From positions 1,488,001 through 1,552,000 of the forward strand of contig NZ_PYFW01000001.1 of the NCBI RefSeq assembly GCF_003020125.1: 64,000 nucleotides of DNA, given 5' to 3'. Of this stretch, positions 41,585-50,122 are shown in pieces; position 1 is the first letter of the stretch; each line of letters begins with the position of its first letter. A program made the position numbers and the translations under genes. This stretch comes from Bradyrhizobium sp. MOS003. Lineage in GTDB: Bacteria; Pseudomonadota; Alphaproteobacteria; Rhizobiales; Xanthobacteraceae. A model generated the notes under the pieces. That model saw only the letters and a list, made by a program, of their open reading frames with translations, was not told where the DNA came from and ran no database searches.

Positions 41585-43203
41585 TGCGCTCCCACGTAGA
41601 CCGCCGGCACCGAGGTGTCGGATCGGGCGGCCAGGGTCAGGATGGGGTACGCATAGTTCGTGATCGTCAGTCCGATCATCAGCGCCACCCAGATCGCGTA
41701 GCTGTTCAGCGCCAGCGGTACGGTGCGGACCGGATGAACTGGCACGCTGAAGCGGTATGCGCCGGCATCCGTCGCCGGCTGGCGATGCGCGGTCGCGAGA
41801 ATGTAGAGGAAGAGCAGGCCCGAGATCAGGAGGACGAAAGCGCCGATCGCCGATAGCGTGACCGAGAACGCCTGCGGCGAGATGGCTGGGTCGGAATAGT
41901 CGTAGTAGGCCATGCGGCGCGGCATGCCGAGGATGCCGACCCAATGCCATGGGAAGGTCGTGACGATCATGCCGACGAACCACAGCCAAAGCTGGGCGCG
42001 CACAAGGCTGAGGGTCGGCAGGGCCCGACCGGTCAGATGGGGCCACAGATCGTAGGCGATGGCGAAGTACATGATCACGATCGCGCCGCCGAAGATCAGG
42101 TGGAAGTGTCCGGTGATCCATTGCGTGTTGTGGATCGTGGTGTCGAGCTGATAGCTCATGTTGATGAGCCCGCCGGCGCCGCCGAAGCCGAGCAGGACGA
42201 ACGAGAAGGCGACCGCCAGCATGATTGGATTGTCCCACGGGAGCGCCGCGATCCAGCCGAACGGGCCTCGGCCGCCGCGCAGGCGGGCGGCGATCTCGAC
42301 CGAAGCGCAGATGGTGAACACGGTGAGCAGGGTCGGGAGCGCGACGAGCGCGGTGAAGGCGGAGTGGATGAATTTGAAGCCGGCGCCGACCTGCGGGTCG
42401 GCGAAGGTGTGGTGGATGCCGATCGGCATCGCGACGACCAGGAACAGGATGAATGCGATCCGCCCCATCGTGTCGCTGTAGAGCCGGCCGCCGATCGCGC
42501 GGGGCACGATGGTGTAGTAGGCGATGTAGGTCGGCATCAGCCAGAAATAGACGATGGCGTGCAGGGTCCAGGAGAAAAACACGCGTGCGAGACCTGCGTC
42601 GATCGTGGTCCTCCAGCCGAGCGCGACCGGTATGATCTGCAGCAGGAGTTCGAGTGCGGCTCCGACGGCGGTCCAGGCCCAGAGGTACGAGCCGGCGACG
42701 TTGGCGAACATCGCGAGCGGAACGGGCTCTCCGGGGTGTTCGCGCCGCCATACCCGCAGGTTGATGGACATCAGTGCGACCCAGATCCAGGAGCCGACCA
42801 CGACCAGCACGACACCGATGTAGTAAAACGCGCTGCCGATCAGGGGCGGGTAGAAAGTGTAGAGCACGGACGCGCGGCCTAGCGCGACTGGCACCATCGC
42901 CATGACGCTACCCGCCACGATCAGCCAGAAACCCGTCCAGGCCCAGCGCACGCCGACGAGGGGCTGCTTGAGTGCGGATTCCGAGATGGCGTAGCCGAAG
43001 CCCATCGCGACCAGCGTCGGAAAGACGTAGCCCATAACGGTCCCATGGGCGGTCAGCGAGCGATAGTACCATTCCGGATTGCTGATCCAGGTGTAGAGCG
43101 GGCTGCGCACGAACATCTGCCAGGCGCCGAGGAAGAGCGCGAACCCGAACACCGCAAACGCCAGCCAGAAATGCGCGAGGACGAGCTTCCTATTCACCAA
43201 CAC
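41581..43203 (-). CDS. Cytochrome c oxidase subunit I, B-family (ba3-like)
   Basis: The catalytic subunit (540 residues, about 12-13 helices) of a proton-pumping terminal oxidase. Low-spin heme ligand His in LTAHGTVMGYVFP; the His-Tyr cross-link region FSWTLHAIVYFWLMP has H and Y four residues apart, the B-family pattern, with no A-family HPEVY motif; CuB ligands in GIHHTFADPQ; heme ligands in TQWITGHFHLIFGG. It overlaps the gene for subunit II by 14 bases. B-type oxidases tend to have high oxygen affinity, which suits the low-oxygen theme. No damage seen. Confidence 0.93.
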   Translation of the reverse strand: MLVNRKLVLAHFWLAFAVFGFALFLGAWQMFVRSPLYTWISNPEWYYRSLTAHGTVMGYVFPTLVAMGFGYAISESALKQPLVGVRWAWTGFWLIVAGSVMAMVPVALGRASVLYTFYPPLIGSAFYYIGVVLVVVGSWIWVALMSINLRVWRREHPGEPVPLAMFANVAGSYLWAWTAVGAALELLLQIIPVALGWRTTIDAGLARVFFSWTLHAIVYFWLMPTYIAYYTIVPRAIGGRLYSDTMGRIAFILFLVVAMPIGIHHTFADPQVGAGFKFIHSAFTALVALPTLLTVFTICASVEIAARLRGGRGPFGWIAALPWDNPIMLAVAFSFVLLGFGGAGGLINMSYQLDTTIHNTQWITGHFHLIFGGAIVIMYFAIAYDLWPHLTGRALPTLSLVRAQLWLWFVGMIVTTFPWHWVGILGMPRRMAYYDYSDPAISPQAFSVTLSAIGAFVLLISGLLFLYILATAHRQPATDAGAYRFSVPVHPVRTVPLALNSYAIWVALMIGLTITNYAYPILTLAARSDTSVPAVYVGAQ

Positions 43204-43753
43204 AGCTGAGCCTCCCGCCGTTCTTCGCGCGCGACGCGAACTCCGCTTTTTCGATCACCTTCACCTTGCCCCACATGCCTTCGTGGCCGAAGCTGCAGAA
43301 TTCCTGGCACGGCATCAGATGGTCGCCGGGTTTCTCGAAGCGCATCAATTGCTCGGAGACGTAGCCTGGCACCAGCATGGTGTTGACGTTGGTGCCCTGG
43401 ACGAGAATCCCGTGAACCACGTCGGCGCTTGTGGCGCGTAGCGTGATCGGCGTCTGGGCCGGCACCAGGATGCAGGCCGGCGTAAAGGAATACTGCTGGC
43501 CGATGGCACGGACCGTCACGGCGCCGTTCGGCTCCAGCATGCTGCCGAGATTGGATTCGACGAACTCGCCCGAGAGGTGCAGCCGCGTCGGATCGATGGT
43601 CTCGACGCGCGGCTGCGGCATGGTGACCTGGTGGATGCCGGCGAAGGCCGCCAGTACAGCAAGCACCACGATGATGATCACCGAGACGGTCGCCCAGCGG
43701 CGCTCCGTACGCGCGGCGACCTCGGCGCCGTGATGGCCGTCATGGACGGTCAT
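43190..43753 (-). CDS. Cytochrome c oxidase subunit II, ba3-type, with CuA site
   Basis: A 187-residue protein with one membrane helix near residues 22-42 (VSVIIIVVLAVLAAFAGIH) and a periplasmic cupredoxin domain carrying the CuA motif PCQEFCSFGHEGMWG with both Cys, the His and the Met. The first ligand His is in VVHGILVQG. Length is short, as in ba3-type enzymes. The ATG at 43753 overlaps the stop of the tiny gene upstream. It receives electrons from the cytochromes c encoded in the same operon. Confidence 0.92.
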   Translation of the reverse strand: MTVHDGHHGAEVAARTERRWATVSVIIIVVLAVLAAFAGIHQVTMPQPRVETIDPTRLHLSGEFVESNLGSMLEPNGAVTVRAIGQQYSFTPACILVPAQTPITLRATSADVVHGILVQGTNVNTMLVPGYVSEQLMRFEKPGDHLMPCQEFCSFGHEGMWGKVKVIEKAEFASRAKNGGRLSCVGE

Positions 43754-43929
43754 TGCAGGGCCCCGCGAGGGAGAAAGACGAAGAGGTAGAACGCGAACCA
43801 CATTCCTACCACCAGCGCGGTAGCTATGCCGGCCACCGTCAGTGCTCCGCCCGGTCCGGCGGCCACGATGCGACCGACGCGGTCATCCGCGGTCGACTCG
43901 GTCTGCTCGGGGAGATCCGTGTTGATCAT
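43750..43929 (-). CDS. Small single-helix subunit of the ba3-type oxidase (59 aa)
   Basis: MINTDLPEQTESTADDRVGR followed by one membrane helix (LTVAGIATALVVGMWFAFYL) and VFLPRGALQ. Its stop overlaps the start of subunit II, and it sits between the triheme cytochrome and subunit II genes, as small accessory subunits (like IIa or CoxIV-like peptides) do. Sequence is not recognisable beyond that. It probably stabilises the subunit I/II complex. Confidence 0.75.
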   Translation of the reverse strand: MINTDLPEQTESTADDRVGRIVAAGPGGALTVAGIATALVVGMWFAFYLFVFLPRGALQ

Positions 43930-43936
43930 CTGGGCC

Positions 43937-45184
43937 TCAGTTCAGGGGCGCGGAGCGCAGTTCGTTCGCGTCGCGGGCGCTGACCGGCGCGCCGCGATTG
44001 CCCCATGCGGTACGGATGTAGGAGACAACGGCGGCGACCTCGTTGTCGGAGAGCAGGCCTGCGAACGGCGGCATCCCGTAGGGGCGCGGATTGCCCTCGG
44101 TCCCGGGCGGGTAGCCGCCGTTCAGCACCATCCGGATCGCGTTGACGGCGGACTCCATCTCGATCGACTGGTTGTTCGCGAGCGGAGGCCAATGCGGCGG
44201 CTTGCCCTCGCCTTGAGCGCCGTGACAGCTCGCGCAGCGCGCGTCGTAGACGGTCTTGCCGAGGCTGATCAGAAGACTGCTCTCGCTCGTCGGCAGGACC
44301 GGCGAGGTCGCCGGCGTGCGCGACGTCGGCTCGGCGATGCTCTTCAGATAGATCGCCATAGCCTTGGTGTCTTCGTCGGTCAGATATTGCAGGCTGTTGT
44401 GCACGACTTCGGCCATCGGGCCGTACACGACACCGCGGGCCGACACCCCGGTCTTCAGGAGGTCGGTGATGTCCTTGATGCTCCAATCGCCGAGGCCAGC
44501 CTCCCGGTTCGACGTGAGCGAAGGCGCGTACCAGTTTTGCATGGGAATGAGGCCCCCCTTGAAGGCATCAGATTGGGATGTGCCGCCGAGCGCGTTGATC
44601 GGGGAGTGGCACATGCCGCAATGGCCGAGCCCTTCGACGAGATAGGCGCCGCGATTCCATTCGGCGGACTTTGAAGGATCCGGCTTGTACTCGCCCTCGC
44701 TGAAGAACAGCGTGCGCCAGCCGAGGATCAGTTGGCGGTTGGAGTAGGGAAAGCGGAGGTCGTGCTCCCGGTTCTTCTGATTCACGGGCGGGATCGACTT
44801 CAGATACGCGAAGATCGCGGCGCTGTCGGCCTGAGTCACCTTCGTGTAGGAGGCGAACGGCATCGCCGGGTACATCAGGCCGCCGTCCGGAAAGCGGCCC
44901 GTGTGCATGGCCTTGTAGAAATCCTCGGTGGTCCACTTGCCGATGCCAGTGTCGCGGTCGGGCGTGATGTTGGACGAGTAGAGCGTGCCGAACGGCGTCG
45001 GCATCGGGCGCCCTCCGGCGAAGATGCGCCCCTCCGGAGCCGTGTGGCAGGCAATGCAGTCGCCTGCGCGCGCGAGATACTCGCCGCGCTTGACGATGTC
45101 GCTGGGGGAGTTCTGCTGCTGCGCGTAAGCCGGGCTCGCTAGGAACCAGAACAGAAGACCAAGGATTCGTGCGCGTGAGAGCAT
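43937..45184 (-). CDS. Triheme cytochrome c (alcohol-dehydrogenase-subunit type)
   Basis: A 415-residue exported protein with signal MLSRARILGLLFWFLASPAYA and three heme motifs: CIACHTAP, CGMCHSPI and CASCHGAQ. The order and spacing, with NITPDRDTGIGKWTTEDFYK and MPPFAGLLSDNEVAAVVSYI, match the cytochrome subunit of membrane alcohol/gluconate/aldehyde dehydrogenases. No dehydrogenase subunit is encoded here, and it lies inside the oxidase operon, so it probably carries electrons from an unknown donor to the oxidase. The ATG at 45184 has a strong GAGGAGG. Confidence 0.92.
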   Translation of the reverse strand: MLSRARILGLLFWFLASPAYAQQQNSPSDIVKRGEYLARAGDCIACHTAPEGRIFAGGRPMPTPFGTLYSSNITPDRDTGIGKWTTEDFYKAMHTGRFPDGGLMYPAMPFASYTKVTQADSAAIFAYLKSIPPVNQKNREHDLRFPYSNRQLILGWRTLFFSEGEYKPDPSKSAEWNRGAYLVEGLGHCGMCHSPINALGGTSQSDAFKGGLIPMQNWYAPSLTSNREAGLGDWSIKDITDLLKTGVSARGVVYGPMAEVVHNSLQYLTDEDTKAMAIYLKSIAEPTSRTPATSPVLPTSESSLLISLGKTVYDARCASCHGAQGEGKPPHWPPLANNQSIEMESAVNAIRMVLNGGYPPGTEGNPRPYGMPPFAGLLSDNEVAAVVSYIRTAWGNRGAPVSARDANELRSAPLN

Positions 45185-45194
45185 CGCCGCCTCC

Positions 45195-45896
45195 TCAATC
45201 CGGTTCGCTTCCGCACGCGAAGGGCAGAACGTAGGCGCCCTTCGGAGCGGGAGCGATGACGATCGGAGCGGGCCGGCTCGCGAGGTAGGCCGCCACCGCG
45301 GTAACGTCCGCCTCCGTCAGCCGTGCCGCGACCTGCTGCATGCAATCCGGAGCTTTCGCCGTCCGCGTGCCGTACCGCCAAGCGCCCAGTTGCGCGCTGA
45401 CGTAGTTGGGACGCAGCCCCAGGAGACCGGGAATGCCGGGCTCCATGCCCGTGAGGCCTGGCCCGTGACAACTGCCGCAAGCCGGAATTTGCCGCGCCGG
45501 GTCGCCACGCGAGACCAATGCCTGGCCGTGCAGCAGGACCTCCTTGCTGGCGTCGCTCGCTGCTGGCGCCGGAAGCGGCGGACGCTGCTCGGCGAAGTAT
45601 TCGGCCATGTCCTGCAGGTAGGGATCGCCGAGATATTCGAGCAGATAGTTCATCGGCGGATACTTCCGCCGGCCGTTCTTGAACGCGAGAAGCTGATTGT
45701 AAAGATAGCCGGCGGGCTTGCCCGCTAAGCGGGGAAAATAGACGTCGCCGGTGCCTTCGCCCTGTTTGCCATGGCAAGGGGAGCACGCTTCGATGCGCGC
45801 CTCCATGGTATCGGGCGGCTGACCAGGTGTCTGAGCTAGAACGGGAAAAGTGTGGACCGAGATCGCCAGCCCCACCCCTGCCATCGCAATTCGCAT
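45195..45896 (-). CDS. Diheme cytochrome c (c4-like), first gene of the oxidase operon
   Basis: A 233-residue periplasmic protein with signal (AMAGVGLAISVHTFPVLAQ), heme sites CSPCHGKQ and CGSCHGPG, and likely Met ligands in each half (YPPMNYLLEYLGDPYLQDMA). I prefer the ATG at 45896, which opens into the signal peptide; a frame 38 codons longer is open but lacks a signal. It is followed 11 bases later by the triheme cytochrome. No FixK-type box was found upstream, so control of this operon remains open. Confidence 0.88.
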   Translation of the reverse strand: MRIAMAGVGLAISVHTFPVLAQTPGQPPDTMEARIEACSPCHGKQGEGTGDVYFPRLAGKPAGYLYNQLLAFKNGRRKYPPMNYLLEYLGDPYLQDMAEYFAEQRPPLPAPAASDASKEVLLHGQALVSRGDPARQIPACGSCHGPGLTGMEPGIPGLLGLRPNYVSAQLGAWRYGTRTAKAPDCMQQVAARLTEADVTAVAAYLASRPAPIVIAPAPKGAYVLPFACGSEPD

Positions 45897-46390
45897 CCGC
45901 ACGCGGCACCCCAATGCTGCGTAAATGAGGAGGCTCAACGTCGGACGGCGAGATTTGTTCCGGATGCCGGAACTGAGGCGGCGCGGCGGGAAGCGACGCT
46001 TGGATGGCAAGACGTAACCGGCCCGGCGGCAATGGCCGCCAAGCCGGGTTTGTCAGTGCAAGATGTGTCCTTCGACCCGCAACGCCGATCATTTTCGGCG
46101 GAGCCGCTCTCCGAGCCGGCCCCATATAGCGGTCGTAAATTGAGGCGCGAAGCCCGGAGTGCCTAGGAGTCCGAGCTCCGCAACCGTAACAGCACCGACG
46201 CGAGACGATGCCGCTCGGTACGGAATCAACACTACGCCGCCGCGGCGTTGTTGGCCTTGACGCATCTCAAGCTCGAATGTGCCGACCTCGGTATGCATCG
46301 ACATCGCACATCGCGCTTACTCTCCTCGAATCCTTGCACCGGAGGCGAGGTCATGAACCCAGCTCGGCTTGCGCCGCCACAAGAGTGCAC
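45897..46390. other. Promoter region of the oxidase operon, no gene seen
   Basis: About 490 bases between divergent units. I looked for TTG(A/C)-N6-(T/G)CAA on both strands and found none. Short frames here overlap and are unconvincing. Confidence 0.4.
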
Positions 46391-47142
46391 ATGTCTGACG
46401 AAAGTCCTGACACTCACCTAAACCATGCCACGTCGCCCGCCAAGGCACTGGCCCGCGGCGCGATGCCGCCGCCCGTGACGGGGTCGCTTCCAACCGAGGT
46501 GGCGGAGCTCGCGCGCAAGCTGGGCGCCGACGGGGACTGCCGCGTGGTGCACCTTTCGCAACTCGGGCGTATGAGCAGCGGCCCCTCGAGCCGCTGGATG
46601 CGCTTCCGTGCCCTTGATGAAATCGAGACTTCGGCGACGGCTTTCGATTGGGAAGCCAGATTTGGCCCGCTGTCTTGCTTGACGGTGGTGGACCGGCTCT
46701 CCTCCGAGGGTGCCGCATCGGAACTTCGGTTCTTGGCTTCCGTCTAAGCGGCGCGCCGGCAGACGAGACTGCTCTCCGCAAGGGGCAGATCATGCGATAC
46801 TTGGCTGAGCTTGCGTGGGCGCCCGACGCGATCCTGTGTAACCGGTCGCTCGAGTGGCAGGTCCGCGAAGACGGCTTTCGCGTCTCTCATCCGTCAGCTC
46901 ACGGGCGCATCTCGGTCGAGATCCAACTGGATAAGGCAGGGCGCATCGGATCAGTCTCCGCGAAGGACAGACCGCGCATGGAGACCCGTCGTTTCGTTGA
47001 CCGGCCTTGGCGCGGCAGCTTCGCGGACTACCGCCTCCGCAATGGCCGATGGATACCTTTTCACGGAGAGGTCGGCTGGCATTTCGACGGAAACTGGCAT
47101 CCGGTCTGGACGGCCGAACTCACGGATTGGCGTTTCGAATGA
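46391..47142 (+). pseudogene. DUF6544/DUF6920-like protein, single frameshift
   Basis: The first frame reads MSDESPDTHLNHATSPAKAL, VHLSQLGRM, then FDWEARFGPLSCLTVVDRLS and ends ELRFLASV. A second frame resumes with VLGFRLSGAPADETALRKGQ and continues IMRYLAELAWAPDAILCNRS, FADYRLRNGRWIPFHGEVGW, to TDWRFE. The two parts fit together with one missing base near 46729 (CGGTTCTTGG for CGGGTTCTTGG). The joined protein, about 250 residues, resembles the DUF6544 family of unknown function. Confidence 0.7.
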
Positions 47143-47195
47143 GGAGAGTGCTTCTGTGCGGCTCCATACGTCCTGGATGGCTTCGAGCTGGCTCT

Positions 47196-47507
47196 TCATT
47201 TCAACGACCGGATGTATTCGGCCAAATCCGCGATTTCCGCCCGGTTCAGCGACAGACTCGGCATGTTCGGGTGCGGCATGAGGAGCAGGAAGGCGAGCTT
47301 GTTCTGGTCGAAATCGGGCGCCTTCCCGATCGATGCGAACGGCGGCGCCTGGTCGGTGGTGCTGGTCTGACCGCGCTCGACCAGGTGGCAGCTTGCGCAC
47401 CAGCGCTTCGCGATATCCTTGCCGTTGACGGCGTCTGCCGCCGAAGAGGAGGTGACGATGCCGACCAGCCAGCATACGACCGCGACGGATTTGAATGCGT
47501 TCGACAT
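47196..47507 (-). CDS. Monoheme cytochrome c
   Basis: A 103-residue periplasmic cytochrome with signal MSNAFKSVAVVCWLVGIVTS (cleaved near SSAADA), heme site WCASCHLVERG and the Met ligand in PHPNMPSLSLNR, then the C-terminal helix EIADLAEYIRSLK. The ATG at 47507 has AGGAG at the right distance; an in-frame ATG 8 codons earlier is possible. A class I electron carrier. It lies apart from the oxidase operon but could serve it. Confidence 0.85.
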   Translation of the reverse strand: MSNAFKSVAVVCWLVGIVTSSSAADAVNGKDIAKRWCASCHLVERGQTSTTDQAPPFASIGKAPDFDQNKLAFLLLMPHPNMPSLSLNRAEIADLAEYIRSLK

Positions 47508-47548
47508 GCCAAGGCTCCTGGGCTGCTTCATGGTGGCGGCATTCCGGA

Positions 47549-47761
47549 CTACGACGGGAAGTCGGCGGGATCGATCTTCAGGCGATCGGCATGCAGGGAC
47601 CAGTCGTGCGTGGCGTGCATCTGGCAGAACCGTTCCTTCGCTTGCTGCTCGGCTTCCCTGTCGTTCCGGGCATCCAGCTCGATCGTAGTTTGGCAGACCT
47701 CGCCCATCTGGCCGTTGTCGCCGAGGACCTCCTTCATGAAGCTGACGATGAAGCGCGGCAT
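47549..47761 (-). CDS. Small conserved hypothetical protein (70 aa)
   Basis: MPRFIVSFMKEVLGDNGQMG, CQTTIELDARNDREAEQQAK and FCQMHATHDWSLHADRLKID form a small alpha/beta protein. The first strand-helix unit and ERFCQMHATHDWS are the parts most likely to be conserved. It lies 41 bases before the cytochrome c gene on the same strand, so co-transcription is possible. No signal peptide. Function unknown. Confidence 0.6.
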   Translation of the reverse strand: MPRFIVSFMKEVLGDNGQMGEVCQTTIELDARNDREAEQQAKERFCQMHATHDWSLHADRLKIDPADFPS

Positions 47762-47858
47762 GGCGACCTCATTGGCGACGGCATTGCCGGCTCTATACGC
47801 TGGCTCCTTTCGGAGCAGGAAGGATAAATTGGCGGCAGGCGCTCGGCTGGGCCAACGG

Positions 47859-48098
47859 TTAGCCGGAAATCGCGTCACCAGGAGCGCCTCTCGCGCGCCA
47901 ATAACGCTGGCGAAGCCTGGGTGCTATCAACCATGCGATCGCAGCCGACGCGACGACGCTCACGGCGATCATCGTCGGAATGGCCGCCATTGCGTTCGAC
48001 TGGATCGGCGTAAGGAGAATCACAAGCATTCCCGCGCCGAACATCACTGCCTGGACGCTCATGAAGACCAACGCCGCGATCTGAAGTCGTACCGACAT
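47859..48098 (-). CDS. Small two-helix membrane protein (79 aa)
   Basis: Two hydrophobic segments (LQIAALVFMSVQAVMFGAGM and AIPTMIAVSVVASAAIAWLI) followed by a basic end RLRQRYWRARGAPG, which should face the cytoplasm. It is 97 bases upstream of the gene at 47761 on the same strand and may form a unit with it and the cytochrome c. Function unknown. Confidence 0.65.
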   Translation of the reverse strand: MSVRLQIAALVFMSVQAVMFGAGMLVILLTPIQSNAMAAIPTMIAVSVVASAAIAWLIAPRLRQRYWRARGAPGDAISG

Positions 48099-48365
48099 GC
48101 CGACACTCCCGGTTCCACTCGGTACAACTGGTTCGGCTAAGGTGAGTTCCGAAGGCGGGTCTCTCTTCAGGAAACGACCGCTCGCCGCAGCGTCGGCGTG
48201 CCTCCGAATCTTGTTCTTGAGCGCTGTCCATCCGCCTCGGAGCGGCGGGTGTAGGTCGAACCCTGAACCTGCCCGCCGATGCTGTGACCTGTCTCGAATT
48301 CCGGAAAGGCCCGTAGGTAGTCATCCGCAATTTCGCAGACGGGCGAGAAGGCGCACGGTCGAGAC

Positions 48366-48560
48366 ATGCAGCGCCAGATATTGTTCAAGTGTCCGCGCAC
48401 GGGAATGAATGTCCAGCTTCGCCTGGACGAGGAGGCGGTCGAGTCCGGGAAGCCGGAAAACACCTATGTCTCGGTTTCTTGCCCGGCCTGCGCTTCGTTC
48501 CACCTCGTCAACAGCACGACGGGAAGGACACTTGGCGACCTCAAGACGGTGCACCGTTGA
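48366..48560 (+). CDS. Small zinc-ribbon-like protein (64 aa)
   Basis: MQRQILFKCPRTGMNVQLRL, then VSVSCPACASFHLVNSTTGR. One CxxC plus a single Cys and a His (KCP..., CPACASFH) could hold a metal in a partial ribbon. No signal peptide. Similar short proteins are frequent next to stress genes in Bradyrhizobium; role unknown. Confidence 0.6.
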   Translation: MQRQILFKCPRTGMNVQLRLDEEAVESGKPENTYVSVSCPACASFHLVNSTTGRTLGDLKTVHR

Positions 48561-48567
48561 CCGGTGC

Positions 48568-49172
48568 TCAGGACGTGACTTGATCGGTCACGTCCTCGAC
48601 CTGGTGCAGCAGGAAAGCCAATCGTCCGTCCTCGTCGCGAATGGGCGAGTTGATGGGGCGCCAGTGGCGTTCCAGGAATGCTCCGTCCAGATCACGGATG
48701 TCGTAGCGCTGCACCGCCATTGCATGGGCACGGCCCGTCTGAACCACCGTCCGGAGCGAGGCGAAGAGGTTGCTGACCCCATCGGCAAGGGGTTCGTCCG
48801 GATTCTCGGGAAATACCTCGAAGAGGGCTCGCCCCCACGACGGTTTCAGGGTCGGTCAACGTGGCCTGGGCGTAGGCGGAGTTGATGTCGACGATCTGCA
48901 GGCCTGGTCCTGGATCGAGCAGCATGTAGGCGTGCGGCGAGCGGGCGAAGTCCGACAAGAACTGCTCGCGGCGTTCGGCCGCGTCGGCGGGAGGTCGGCT
49001 TCGTTGCCCGAACGGGGGCGGCTGGGCGCCATCCGTTTCGGCCTCCAGCAGCGCGAGCTCGCGCCTGTTGGAAGCCAGCAGCCCCTGGAGGGTGCGCTGC
49101 AGGGATGGATCGCGCCTCGGCCAGCAGCCTCCCGAAGTTCGCGATGTTCTGCTCGCAGATGAATTTTTTCAT
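48568..49172 (-). pseudogene. PAS-domain protein with two frameshifts
   Basis: Begins MKKFICEQNIANFGRLLAEA (ATG at 49172), shifts near 49115 into DPSLQRTLQGLLASNRRELA and continues through SDFARSPHAYMLLDPGPGLQ, IVDINSAYAQATLTDPETVV; near 48833 a run of five G in place of four shifts the frame again before ALFEVFPENPDEPLADGVSN, YDIRDLDGAF, WRPINSPIRDEDGRLAFLLH and QVEDVTDQVTS. Put together this is a complete N-terminal region plus PAS domain of about 200 residues, without a kinase domain. One change is in a homopolymer, so sequencing error is possible. Confidence 0.75.
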
Positions 49173-49396
49173 TTGTCCGGGATAAGCGGAGTGATGTGGG
49201 TGCGCAGTATGCACCGCATCATCCTACCTTGCCACGTCGCCACGCGAATGGCGGCATGCCGCGCTGCATCGAAGTTCGGACGCCGAACCTTTGCGGCGCC
49301 GGCGGGCTGGAGGCCGATCCTGGCCTGCCTCATTGGAGGAACCGCTGCGCCAAGTCGTCGTTGCTCGCCCTAGAGGCCAGGTGAGGAGCCGCTGCG

Positions 49397-49594
49397 ATGC
49401 TAGAAACGAATGATCTTCTGGTGAAATGTCCAAAATGCGGTGCCTGGCCGATGGCGGTCGGATCTCAGAGGAACATCATCGCGCATCGCGAGGTCAGCTT
49501 CCGATGCCCGAGGTGCGGCAGCGAGGAAGAGGGCCGGCTTCGCCATGCCGCCGCCTCGCAGATCAACGCGCACGGCGGTCTCGACGCTGCTTGA
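49397..49594 (+). CDS. Zinc-ribbon small protein (65 aa)
   Basis: Two CxxC pairs (VKCPKCGAWP and FRCPRCGSEE) about 30 residues apart, a textbook zinc ribbon, with a helical end HAAASQINAHGGLDAA. The ATG at 49397 follows GGAG. Cytoplasmic; probably a nucleic acid or protein adaptor. Function unknown. Confidence 0.65.
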   Translation: MLETNDLLVKCPKCGAWPMAVGSQRNIIAHREVSFRCPRCGSEEEGRLRHAAASQINAHGGLDAA

Positions 49595-49758
49595 GAGAAG
49601 CGGAAAGTGCCTCTGGGTCTGCCTGCAAGCGCGTGCTGAGTTCGAGCGGAGAGCGCCGGCCGACGCATCTCAGGTCTCGCAGATGGCACCAGAAGTTCGC
49701 CGAGGGAGAGAAGAGAAAAAGCTCCCCTGCTGTCCGAAGCAAGGGCAACTGTGCAGCA

Positions 49759-49932
49759 TCAGGCTACGTCGTGAATTGACCTCCATGGGTCTTCTGCTTC
49801 GTTGCGCTCGTGCGAAGCCGAATAGAACGAGGATTCGACTCGTTTTGCCTCTCTCCTGCGCTCGAGCTCGTCAAGATCAATCTCGTGCACGGGAACTCGG
49901 ACGCGCCTCCGAAGTCTTTCGAAAATCCTCAT
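49759..49932 (-). CDS. Possible small charged protein (57 aa)
   Basis: MRIFERLRRRVRVPVHEIDL, DELERRREAKRVESSFYSAS and WRSIHDVA; a basic start and acidic-basic helix. It has no clear ribosome site, but it starts 58 bases from the palindromic TTGC-N6-GCAA box at 49990, divergent from the membrane-protein operon, which is a typical spacing. A longer frame from 49998 would overlap the box. Weak call. Confidence 0.35.
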   Translation of the reverse strand: MRIFERLRRRVRVPVHEIDLDELERRREAKRVESSFYSASHERNEAEDPWRSIHDVA

Positions 49933-49989
49933 CCATCGTACTCCGATATTTCGACATGTGCATATTGCGCTGCGGAACTTGTCCGGTCT

Positions 49990-50003
49990 TTGCGACATCG
50001 CAA
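49990..50003. promoter_or_regulatory. Perfectly palindromic FixK/FNR-type box TTGCGACATCGCAA
   Basis: The palindrome extends to TTTGCGACATCGCAAA. It is 120 bases before the ATG at 50123 of the four-gene operon and 58 bases before a possible small gene on the other strand. TTGC/GCAA half-sites differ from the TTGA/TCAA ones at 5-27 kb. Confidence 0.7.
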
Positions 50004-50122
50004 AGATCTGCGCGGGGCTTCAATTAGCTTACCGCCAGCAGGTCCGGAAATCGCTCACACCGGACGCGCGGGGCTCTTGAGGCGCGCGTCGCGCGCCCGA
50101 CCGAGCGGATGAAGAGACGATC

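Noticed and set aside
40766..42751. A 661-codon frame on the reverse strand
   Set aside because: Only its last 270 codons are the cytochrome c gene; the upstream part is an out-of-frame, Arg-rich shadow of oxidase subunit I.
41944..42882. A 312-codon forward frame opposite oxidase subunit I
   Set aside because: Asp/Arg/Gly-rich complement of a membrane-protein gene, with no ribosome site and no family; subunit I on the other strand is certain.
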